From: Siphonodentalium dalli
Lineage: Eukaryota > Mollusca > Scaphopoda > Gadilida > Siphonodentaliidae
NCBI GenBank assembly: GCA_032622095.1
Contig: CP136066.1
Location: forward strand, 107,219,319-107,283,318
DNA: 64,000 nt
Reading direction: 5' to 3'
Below, in pieces: positions 25,467-37,100 of this stretch. The notes beneath the pieces were generated by a model that saw only the letters and a list, made by a program, of their open reading frames with translations, was not told the DNA's origin and ran no database searches. How positions within the stretch are numbered: the stretch's first letter is position 1; each line of letters begins with the position of its first letter. The position numbers were made by a program, and so were the translations under genes.

Positions 25467-26079
25467 GTTTCACACACTCGAACAAGTCCATAAATATGTC
25501 TTTGAATCGCTTCGCACGCTGTCGCACACACGTCTATATTTGAGAGACACACATGTATTATAAGGCCCAAACGCTCGGAGACTATCTCAATATGATAGTT
25601 TCTTTTGAGCAGGGACTATAGTTGTAAAGTGTTGCATTACCTCTCCAAAAAATATGCTGTGATATTGGTCCTATTAGATGATTTTTTTTAATTGCTTGAC
25701 AAACCAAGACACCCTACATGGATAGAGGCTTACCCCATAAAAAAAAACATCACCAATAAACGTGCTCTTGTCGGAGGACTTCCCTCAAGGTGAGTATACA
25801 TTGCATGTGTGCCCTCTGGCTCATTTTCGAGATCGGCTGCGATTTCGGAAAAACTAACCACATGTTTAGGTCGCCCATCTATGTATACCCACATAGAAAT
25901 ACCCCTAATTCTTCCAACTAAGGGTCAGCTGCCCTTAGTGGACCACGCGCTTTGCGTGTTGCTGATTTTCGAAATTGATTGGAATTTCATCAGCATATAG
26001 AACGGTACACTGCCAAAAAGGATTTCCTTACTTTGAGAAAAAAAAACTATAAAAAACAAGAAATATCATCTTGGGAGTA

Positions 26080-26415
26080 TACCTAGAAAATTTTCTTTCA
26101 TAAAATTTTCTAATATTTAGAAAATTAATTTCGTAAAGAAATTATAATTATGAGAATATTTTTCTTACAATTTTCTAAGAAAGGATCCATTGGTTTTCTC
26201 ATGATTTCTTAATGGTAAGAAATAATTTCTTAAATCCTAGAAAGTCATGTTCTCATAATCTAGAAAAAGGTAAGAAATAATTTCTAATTACTAAGAAATT
26301 ATTTCTTGAAATCCTAGAAAGTCATTGTCTCAGTATCTAGAAAATGGTAAGAAATAAATGGTTAAATGTCAAGAAATTATATTCTCACAAGACTAGAAAA
26401 CTGGAAAGATATACA
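26080..26415. repeat. AT-rich minisatellite with AGAAATAATTTCT palindromes
   Basis: About 70-bp units with TAAGAAATAATTTCT, AATCCTAGAAAGTCAT and ATCTAGAAAA words recur two to three times and degrade outward. It is intergenic. Confidence 0.6.
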
Positions 26416-27246
26416 TGTAGAAAATTATATATGGGTGGGTGGATCGACTACCAACAAAATAACCTCGCCCTCAGCAAGAAGACAGACAAGTATGAAAAGC
26501 AAACAGGTGATAACTTGGCGTGTCTAACACAACCACAATGAGAGTTTATATCGCAATTCACATTAATTTCAGCTTAAAGGGACACAAGGCCTTCGAAGTG
26601 GGTTCATGCATGCAAATAACATAAAGTCTGTACATCAAGTGCATAAAAAATAAACTGACTTTGTTCTTAATTTTATTATTAATAACTCCCCAATACTGAG
26701 ATTTCGCTTGTCAAAGGCATTATTGTGTTAACTTTACTGTTACAGTGGATTTGCCGACAAAAGTCAAACAAGAAACCAACGTCTAATAAAAACTTGACGG
26801 TAAACATTGGAAAAGGTCAAAGAATTAAAAAATATTGCGAAAATCATATTAAGACTACAATATTTGAATTTACTATATGTAATGTAAACACGTTTAGCGA
26901 TGTTTGTTGATAAATCACTGTAACAGTTTTGCTTACATTACAATTGGTTAAATTTTCGATATTGGAGAACTATCACTAAGTCTTGTGAATATAAGAACAA
27001 AGTTTATCTAATTTTCAATGTACTTCTTAATGGTAATGTTTTTACAGACTTTTTATATTTTTTGCACATGCATTTTCCCACTGTACGTGTGCCCCTTTAA
27101 CAGAACGAGTATATAACATATTGTTTCATACGAGTCTCTTATCTGTTACAGGGTGTCAACTTCCGAAAACTCTCAAAGGATATGGGTTGAAACTGAAAGA
27201 CCCTATATAGGGGACAGGCGGGGTTGGCGGGCGGTCATCATTTAAA
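26416..27246. other. Region upstream of the receptor gene
   Basis: AT-rich sequence without a recognised repeat. A TATATAA-like box occurs at about 27110-27116, some 130 bases before the predicted start codon, and could belong to a promoter. An in-frame TAG at 27208-27210 rules out a longer unspliced N-terminus. A non-coding or short coding exon further upstream remains possible. Confidence 0.4.
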
Positions 27247-28158
27247 ATGGTAGACACACCCATTTCTAATGTATTGGATATAACTCTTCTCGTTCTCGTA
27301 CTTCTTGGAATAATCTTGATCTCCTACTCCATATTATTCAAGCTCTGCAAAAAGTTTGTTATACCATCACTGTGGAAATATTCTCTCTACCTTCTGGATG
27401 TTTCATATCTGTTCCTTGATATAGGGCTGCTTATTTTCGTCACTTCCGGTTGGAGCGAAGAAGGAGTGACATGCCAATCATCAGGAGTCTTAATGCTTTT
27501 CGGAGTTCTACAGACGCCATGCGGATTGCTGATTTCGGAGGTTATCGTGACCTTTCTGCAGTCCCCTGGAAAGACTATGGAGACACCGAAGTATCTCAGG
27601 AAAATATTCTGCTATATCATACTACCAGTGACATTAATCACGTGTCTGTTATCTACTATACCAATGATTCCTACTCAATATTTTCTGAAAACAACCGACG
27701 ATTCTTCAGGATGCATATCTATATCACGTGATAATGCTTTCGAATTTGGAATTCTTCTGATCGTTCTTATATGGGCTGTGTTATTCGCGACTTCGTGCTT
27801 ATCTTTAGCAAGTGTTTTGAGACTTTGGAAAAGTTTCAATAATAGGATAAATTCGTCAAACGCTTCATCGAACACCCTTCAGATGAGGAATTCTAAACAT
27901 GGAAGGACTCTACAAATCGTGCTTATATCTGAGGAAATCGTATGGGTAGTAGCAATCTTGCTCAAGACACTCGCGCAATATTCAGATCTGATTTCAGGTT
28001 TTATGACTTCAACTGTGGCTCTTGTTTTAGCTGTGTCGATCCATTCGATACTGTCCTGCACCGAAAGCTTCCTGTTCTGTGATTCATGTTGTAGCATGGG
28101 AAATTCTAATTCCGAACCAGTCAGAAAGTTGAAGAAACTGGAGCTAATTAAGGTCGAG
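27247..28158 (+). CDS. Exon 1: 7TM domain and first kinase strand
   Basis: The exon has 304 codons. Helices are at about 11-33, 44-66, 78-104, 119-141, 164-192, 221-243 and 251-277. The N-terminus is short and has no signal peptide. Classical DRY and NPxxY motifs are absent, so it is not an ordinary rhodopsin-like receptor. CDSCC (278-282) after TM7 is a plausible palmitoylation site. The end, RKLKKLELIKVE, reads as kinase strand 1 and ties the two domains together in one exon. The start ATG is the first after an in-frame TAG at 27208. The donor is GAG/GTGAGA, phase 0. Confidence 0.85.
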
Positions 28159-31100
28159 GTGAGATATACACTGTTAATAAAATGGTACCAAACGAAGAAC
28201 CAATTAATAGTTGGTTATTAGGCGGCCGATTTGCAATGTGAGGTCTGAAAAACCAAATATGAGTAAATCGACACAGCTAGATTACTTTAATAAACCATAC
28301 AATATATACATAAAACAGAATTTCGGAGATCGTGAAAGAATACATAATTATATTGGCTACAGTTAAACGGACATGGCTCATTCGAACCCTAAAATTTATG
28401 TGTACGTAATTCGAGAAAAGGGGTCTCAAAACGTGCATATATATGCAAACTATTCCCGAGCTAATTCGTCGATATAGCGCTAAAAACGCGTTTTGTTCGG
28501 GGGTGGGGGTAGTAAAACATTTGCAGGAAGGTATGCCGGGGTGGTGGGAGGCCCGAGGGGCAAAAAACGCATTTTTTACACCCTCATGCAATTTTTATTA
28601 CTAAAGACCTTTTGTGCCCTTATATGACATTTGTAACAGTTTAAAACATATTATAAGAATTTATAACTGCAAAAACACCATAGTTATGTTACTGGGACCT
28701 CATATGGGCCTTAGTAGAGATGACATTGAGCTATATGGCATGTTGCATATGGGGCGGTGGGGTGAAAAAAATCCTTCCCGACAGTCTTCGGAAAGTAGAT
28801 TCGAGAAATGAAAACGGAAATAAATAAACTTGTCTTGATGTAACTAAAGCCAAGATCATTGTGTGCATGGAAAAAGAGCGAGCAACTGTCTCAAACATTA
28901 ATGTGACTATCAATGGCTAGAATATAAATGTCATCACACTGTTCATCAGTGCATCAAGCCAGTCAGTGAAATATTTGCATGTCTATCAATTCTGTTACTC
29001 TCACAACACCTAAAATATCCAAGTCTGGCATAGTGACTGTTTGTCATTTATTATAACAGAGGTTGCTCCAGTGGTCTAACAAAAGTGTTAAGGCATAATG
29101 CTAGATAATGGGCTGGTTGACAGACAAATCAGAAAATAGTTAGAAATTATGGAATTGTGTGTATCCTGTACAATGCCCTAAGTTTGCATATATAAGTAAA
29201 CTTGTCCTGATGTAACTAATGCCTAGATCATTGTGTGCATGTGAAAACAGCGAGCAACTGTCTCAAACATTAATGCGACTATCAATGGGTAGAATATATC
29301 TGTCATCAGTGCATCAAGCCAATCGGTGAATTTGCATGTCTTTCAACTCAGATGATCTCTCACAAGACCGAACGTATCCAAGTCTGGTATAGTGCCGTGA
29401 CTGCTTTTTCTCTCAGACCCCTGGACCGAGTTCAACCAAATTTGGTGTGGTGACTCGGGGTACCCTGTCGGATGTTCTAATGGAGTTAGTTTTTCAAAAA
29501 ATTTAATTAAAAAAAAAAAAAAAAATGGTTTTGTTAAATTGAGCAAGCAATTCAATCTTTAAAAAATATATATTAAAACAATATAAATGAAGGCTCTGTC
29601 TAAGATCAAAATGTTTGCGAAGTCCCACAAGGGGGGGGGGGGGGGCACAGGTATCTCCGATACTGAATATTATAGGCTCCCAAAGGGAGCCTAGCTGTTT
29701 CAGCTAGTTTAGTATAATACAAGTAAGTTGCTCCAGTAGAATAACATAAGTGGTATGGAATATGTTAGATAATGGGCTGGTTGACAGACTAGTCAGGAAA
29801 TAGTTAGAAATTATGAAATTTTGTGTATTCTGCACAATGACCTAGGTTTACAGATGATCAGCAATTTATAAAACAGGTTAAACTGTTATTTGAACTAATT
29901 GAGATAATCCCCAGTCATATGAGTGATATCAGTAGAGTTTTATGCGATTTTAGACCAATTTTAGTGAAATTTGGGGGGGGGGGGTGGGTGTAAAAAAATT
30001 GGGACTAAATTTTATTTTTTTTGCAGGTTTGGGGGTGGTAGGTCCCCGAAAATGCCAAATGCTAAAAAACGGCATACCTTCCTGCTAATTTTTTACTACC
30101 CCCCCCCGTTTTGTTTGTTATATTTTTGCGTAAATTTGATATCGTTTCGCTGTTCTGGTTAAATTTTTCTAATCAGCCGATGTTCCGAGCATAGAAATCG
30201 GATATATATATCCGATTTCTATGGTTCCGAGTGATGCCGGCAGCGCTCGTGTGTTTTCGGAAATAAGTGCATTCTCGATACCGCCATGTTTGTGACGTAA
30301 TATTTTCCAAGTTTCCCCAGCGTCTCTATCATTTTCGGTACGCGATAATGTGTTTCCGTCGGATCTTATTTGTCCATGCGATAATAATAACCTCTGTTGA
30401 CAACGATGTAACTATAGAACGGTTTTGCAGTTTGATACACAATGTCAACATGAATTTTAGTCATTTACATTGATCCTTGGAACACATTGATTTTTCTCAA
30501 ATATACTCTAATCGCAATTTTGTAGGCAATAATTTTCAGTTGAGTGTGTCGATGAACTGCAGTTAATTAAATTCCGTAGTTCTTTTTAAAGGTACTAAAT
30601 CCGATCAGACGGTCCCCATACCACCAAGATACAATAGCAACAACATTTCTTCAAGATACGCTTTATCAGAATCGATGTATTGCAAAAACATAATGCAAAT
30701 CACTGTCAACCATAGCATCAAATTTCCCAAAACTTGTTTATCAACATTTTGTTCAACAAAATATGGCCGTATTATCACTAAAGTATCACAAACATTTACC
30801 ACTTGACTTTAGAGTTATCCATCTTCATCCGCAATTTTGTCCGAGACCCTCCGTTTGACCACGTGTTTCTGGGCCACATGTTATTACACATCTCGAGAAG
30901 TAACAAACTTCAACAATCGATATCTGATCACTCTGAGCTCGAGCCAAATATTTTTTACCCCCGAAACCAAAGAAATAGTAATTTAGGAGCGTCTGATAGG
31001 ATTGAGTACCTATACCCAGGTGTTGAAAAATAAAAGATATCAAAAATCGATATCTGATAACTCTGAGCTTTGGTGGGTGGGGTCCTCGACTCAAGTCTAA

Positions 31101-34100
31101 TATTTTGGTAACCCCCGAAGCCAGAGAAACACTAATTTAGGACCGAAATGAAAATAGGGAAAATATGTTTCTACCTCTAATAAAAAGGAACGATATTGAA
31201 AACTGTCACTTCCCTGGTGACATATACTGGCATCCGTGTGGAGTTTAGAGTCTATATACAGACACAACCAGTATATACATATAGGTTGCTTGGAGCACTA
31301 AAAATCCAAGATGACCGCTTGCAGCTTTGTTTTTCCAAAATTGATGGCTCTCACCTAGAGGTCACCCTGAAGATACATATAAAGTTTGGTGATGTTCGAA
31401 TGAGGGATGTGGTCTGTAAGGTGTGCCAAAAGATTTAGGGTGCATTTACATTGCTATAGAAATGTATATAGATCTGTATGAAGTCACGTGTCGCGCATTA
31501 CTGTGATCACAACATGATTACCAATAGTGAACGCGCGCTGATCTGTACTCTGGTAATTGACAATTCACTGCGAGTCGTGTCAGTTTAGGCCAGACATAAA
31601 AATGTATCAACTATCAGCAGATAACAGCGATTTGGTATGTGCCGCATGTATTTAAAGTGTATCCTTATACCACTTGATAATGGTTCGAAGAAAGAATGAA
31701 AACCATGCAGTTACCCTACAACACCCTTTATTTGACCAAATGTAGTAAAATTTTCAACTGATGACAATTCCAATGACAATGTTAACCAATGTAGGACAAT
31801 ATTGTTTTCTTAAATTACATGCAGTTTGTATATATAGCTGTTAGACAATAAATATGATGATGATGACTGGCCACGGGGAGGGACCAGGACACAATCTTTC
31901 CAAGTGTTGGACATTTCCAACATTACATCCGCCCCTATGATAAGGTTGGAAAATTTCCAGCTAATTGGCCATTCCAGTCCAAAATTTTGATAAAAAGTAG
32001 GAAATTATGCAAATAGTGGTCCGAAAACAATACCCCCCCCCCCCAAATAAAATGTTTGAAAATCAAACTACAAGATCATTTTTAATCTATTGTTGGTTTG
32101 GAAATTACAACTAATGTTGTGTCAGGTATGAAATATCCAACCGTTGAACAAGTTGCCACGTCCCTATCCGTGTTCAATATTCGAAATACACGGGTTGAAA
32201 TGACAACGAAAACATTCGCCAAGCCCGAGTAACAATTAATCAAAACTGATTTGCCTGTCGCAATATATGGGCGTTGACCGTGACGTGTAGCGGTCACGAT
32301 TTGTGCTCACACGAACTAATACCGTTTTCTTTCTGTGTGCATTTCTATATCAACCCGTTTACACTGTCTGCGTGCAGATCTGTGTACATTTCTATAGCAA
32401 TGTAAATGCACCCTTAGTCATGCAAAGAGTAAAACACAAGTAACCATTTAGTGATATCACATACTAGTATTTGATTGTATGATATCATAAATTAATTTTA
32501 TGATATCAATAATTAGAATTGGTGATATCATATATTCATTTTGTGATATCAATAAATACCAGTTATTTTATTATATCAAATATTCTAATGTATTATATCA
32601 CTAATTCGTGCGCACGACAAACGTCCTTGGTAGCTGTGAGAAATCATTACATTTTTTGAGCTGATTTGATTTATTTATATAAATAATTCGAATTATTGAT
32701 ATCATAAAATGTTGGAGAATTAGCGAAATCATAAAATGAATTAAAAATATCACAAATTGGAATTAGCGATATCATAAATTTCGATATATGATATCACAAA
32801 ATAGTATGCATTTAGTATTATCAATAATTCGATTTTATGATATCATAAAATTATTTAATGATATCACGAAATCGCATGTGCAGCTATGCCATTTTATATT
32901 TATTTATATCACAAAATGAATTAGTGATATCACAAATTAAAATGTATGATATCACAAATTATCACAAAATCGATTATGTGATATATCTTGAGATAGTAAG
33001 CATTTAGTGATATCACAAATTCTATTATACGATATCATAAACTCAATTTGTGATATCACTTATTCGAATTTGTGATATCACAAAATATTTAATGATACCT
33101 TTGGATATCTATTGATATAATTTATTAGATTTTGGTATATAAAATTAATTATTGATATCACTAAATAAATAATAAGTAGAAGAACCGCGCCCCATACACA
33201 ACTATATTACATGCATCATTTCGTTCACATTTGTTCTAATTTGCAGAGCCAAGGTAGGATTCGCATGAGAGCGATGTGGGCCGATGATAAAAAGCAAATC
33301 ATGAAGGGGCTGATGAAGATATACGGTACCGATCACTCCAAATACTGGGCGCAGGAAATCGTCATCCTGGGAATGTTAAGGAGGGCCCACCACCCGAGTC
33401 TACTGAAATGTCAGTGGACACGAAGCAACAATCCATACTACGAAACAATGACGCTCATAACCGGCGAAATAATCACATATGATTCTCGGTGAGATATCAA
33501 CATATTTCATGAACATTGGGTCATATCTAAATGTACGTACTCAAAGAGTATTGCAGGTTAACTTCGCTCATATTGTGGATTGCAGCCATCCCACCACGGT
33601 CCAGGATAAAACCGTTACCATAGTTATGAATTTAATCCATGCACCGTATTTGACGTATTTCCTTTTAAAACTAGTCCATATTATGGGACCTATTTTGGAA
33701 TTTAATTGTTTCTCTGACCCGTAAATTAATCGGATTTTCAAATTTAGGAATCATTTTTACCAGTTTAATTTAAACTTGCAGAAAGCAGATTTTTATTTTT
33801 TGCACAAAATCGAATATTTATTAATATGCATGGATACAATTATTTCAGAATAATTTGCATGGAACTGACGAATGGCGGCACCATGAAGGACTTCCTGAGG
33901 AGGGTCCATCTGGCACTTCCAGAATCTTGCCAAAGAATAATCGTTCACGATGTGGCAGAAGGATTGTCCTATCTCCACAATCGGAACATATTACACAAAA
34001 ACATAACGTCTTCCTCCATATACCTCAAAGGATCAATCCAGGTAATGTAATAAGATCAATCCAGGTAATGTAATAAGATCAATCCAGGTAATGTAATAAG

Positions 34101-37100
34101 ATCAATCCAGGTAATGTAATAAGATGCCTAAATTCATTAAAAGTTTGCGGTTATTTGTTGAAATTGTGTAAACATGACTGCATCTCTGAAACGAATTGTA
34201 CATGTGTGAGCGTTAAAAGATTTAATTAACAAATATTCGCATTTTCTTTTCTTTTTTATTGGGTAATTTGTTTTTCAACGTTTTGCTAAATTTGTTTGTT
34301 TTTCCTTTGCTATTGTTGTTTTGTGTTAAACGTGTTTTTTCTCTATATGTTCGGCACTGATAATAGTTTGGCATCAACAAATCAGATTTAAAACTTTAAT
34401 GATGCTCTATTTCTTCCCGGCAGCACGTCCAACAACATCAATAACAACAACAAAATTTATATGAAAATCCTTTTCAATGCATGCTTCAATTATTATTAAC
34501 GAACTGGATAAGTGAAACAGCTGGAGCTGCATGCACGTACTTAAAGATGCATAATCCGTTTAAGCGTGCCTCAATTTCTATTTATTTGGATACGGGGGTA
34601 AAAAATATTTGATTCGGGTCGAGGAACCCACCTATCAAAGCTTAGCGTTATTAATGGCCCAATAAAAAGTCGACGAGCCGACGGTCTGGGACCAACTTGC
34701 GGATGAAGATGAATAACTCTAAAATCAAGAGACTTTGTGTTGATAACAAGGCCAAATTTCGTCGAACAACATGTTGATAAATAACACGTTTCGGGTAGTT
34801 TTATACTATAGTTGACAGTGGTTATTGTTTGGCAATTAATTAATCGATTCTGATAAGTGAAGCGGCATTTCTAAAATGTTTGTTGTTGTTGGAATCTGAT
34901 TATATGGGGACCATCGAATCGGATTTAGCAGAATTAATTCACTCAAACGTGGTTTAAAAGATAGATTTTAAATAATTTTTTTTTTTATAAAAATAGCCAC
35001 ATGTTCTGTCCCATTTCATATCGAATTATTGAAGAAAGTATTGTTTGCTATAGTGAACGAAGCTCCTTTGGACTGGTCTCTCTAAATAAATGTTTTTTAT
35101 TTCATAACCCCGGATCTTACAGAACGTTAGTGAAGGGTTAAGTTGGTCCAATACTCCCCGTTCTTTCGGAGTTTATTGACAGGCATGTTTTATTTCTAAA
35201 AGATATTCCGCGTCGACTAAGGAGTGCTTTCAACTGTATAGTTCACAGTCGATATACCACAAGAATGATTCTTTGTTGACCAACAATGGGCTATGCTGCG
35301 GGAATACTTGTTTTGTTCAATTAGAACAGGAACTTTTGTTGTGTGTCAAACAGTCAGTGAGTCAAAACGCAAAATTAAATGCATCAGAAAATCTGTTCAG
35401 AGCATATAAAGTTTCAATAAGTAGGCGGAATCATCCAAGTGGTAATCTAGATTTAAAGGTGTCATTTAGAAATTACTCACTGTATCGGTTGCACAAAGGA
35501 ACCAGTACACATTGTCGGTTAAGGGTCCATCTTGTGTTCCATGATTTATTTCAAACAAAGAACTTTCTTCATCTTTTTAATACTGGCTATAGTACAGAAA
35601 GACCAGTTATTGATTGCCCCCACCAAAGACAGGATCACAATTATGTCACGTTGCAATATTGTATGTGAATTACTTGTACCAAAATATCGCGTTTGCATAA
35701 CAGATATTATAGATATATCATTTTAAATCCATAGAGTTTTGATGTCTGCAATGTTATTGCATGGGTGAGTGGTCTGGAGAGAGCATACAGTTTTATGGTC
35801 ACTCAATATAAAACATGAAAGTAAGCTCGACACAACACGAAAGACGCAATATAATACCAGCATTTGTATTCAACCATTTGATATATTCTCTCACTGAATA
35901 CACTCCCATTGAATTACAATATAGCGACCGTTCGTCTGGAGATCAAAACACAGGAATTGATATATCTCTCGGCTTGCGAGTGACCTGATTGTTTAGTTAT
36001 AAGTGATCGATCGATTCACTGCCAGCTTTGATGTTGACATTTCATGTTTACACAAGTCAAGCTAGCATTAATAGTTCTGTTTAAAAAAGAAAGAAAGATA
36101 GAACATAAAAGCAATGTTAGCCATTGTTAAAATAAATAATATCCACTCATATGTACCTAGTCCTCAGTTTATTCTTATATTACACACAGTCTCTCCCAAG
36201 TACGGAAATTAGTCTTAAAACTAAAAGGACATAAATACATATAGACAAGGTTATAGAAATTATCCCAACAAGTGGCAGGAATAAATATAAATTACCAAAA
36301 CAAGATACTGTCCAGTATGGCGGCTAAGTTTGAATTATTCAGACGGCCTTTCTATCATCATATTTTAGAGAAACTTTTAGAAACTTGTGAATACTACTAT
36401 ACTATTTAAATAAAGAAAATTATTCTTGAATTTTATCACGTTTTTAAAAGCACCCAATTAGTTTTGTAAACCATTATCTTTGTTTGTCCAACAAATAATG
36501 TTAACCCACCACCGAAATTCACTAAATATGTCGCAATACGTTCTCGAATGTCGAGTGCAATATCAGCCATCCAACAAATGTTTACCTCATGTGTGAGTTT
36601 TGCATTGCAAATTTTGGGAAAGCAATTTTACTGGATTTTGGTGATTAGGGCAGAAGATATCCATGTTCTATTTGATGTTAACATAATCATTTCAAATGTT
36701 CAGCTAAATGTATACATCGGTAAGACGACAGTAGATTGTCCTATACACCTACGGGTATTACGACATATTTCATTAGAGTGTGAAAACTGAAATGGTCTAC
36801 TTGATTGTGAATTGACCCATTATGCCGCCCTTCTGCTGAATACAATCAGACGGCAGTGTGTATAGACATTCAACTACTGTTTCCATGGTAAATGTATAGA
36901 TATTCAACTACATACTTCAGGCATATATGGCAATATTCATTCAGAAATGAACCATAGGTGTCCAATCGGAAGTAACTCGGTCGCATCATATTATATATCT
37001 CGTTCCAGCATATGGTTTTGAGAGCCACTATCGGAGACTTCGAAGAAGCAGAAGTATTCGGACCACTGCAAAATGGCGACCTTTCAAAGACAATCAACAA

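Larger units (their letters stand above)
28159..33246 (+). other. Intron 1 of the receptor gene
   Basis: A 5.1-kb phase 0 intron with donor GTGAGA and acceptor TTTGCAG. It is filled with repeats listed separately: duplicated segments at 28826-29835, TTAA-family remnants, the Harbinger-like insertion and the GATATC array. I see no exon-like segment between the flanking kinase strands. Confidence 0.6.

Noticed and set aside
29673-29690. Rho-independent-style terminator (GGCTCCCAAAGGGAGCC stem)
   Set aside because: The setting is an animal intron, and the stem is one of many small palindromes in repeats.
32450-33165. CRISPR array
   Set aside because: The repeats are short palindromes with irregular spacing in a eukaryotic intron, with no cas genes or leader.
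35273-35668. A 131-codon open frame in intron 3
   Set aside because: It resembles no family, has no splice-site support and lies between two exons of a continuous kinase fold.
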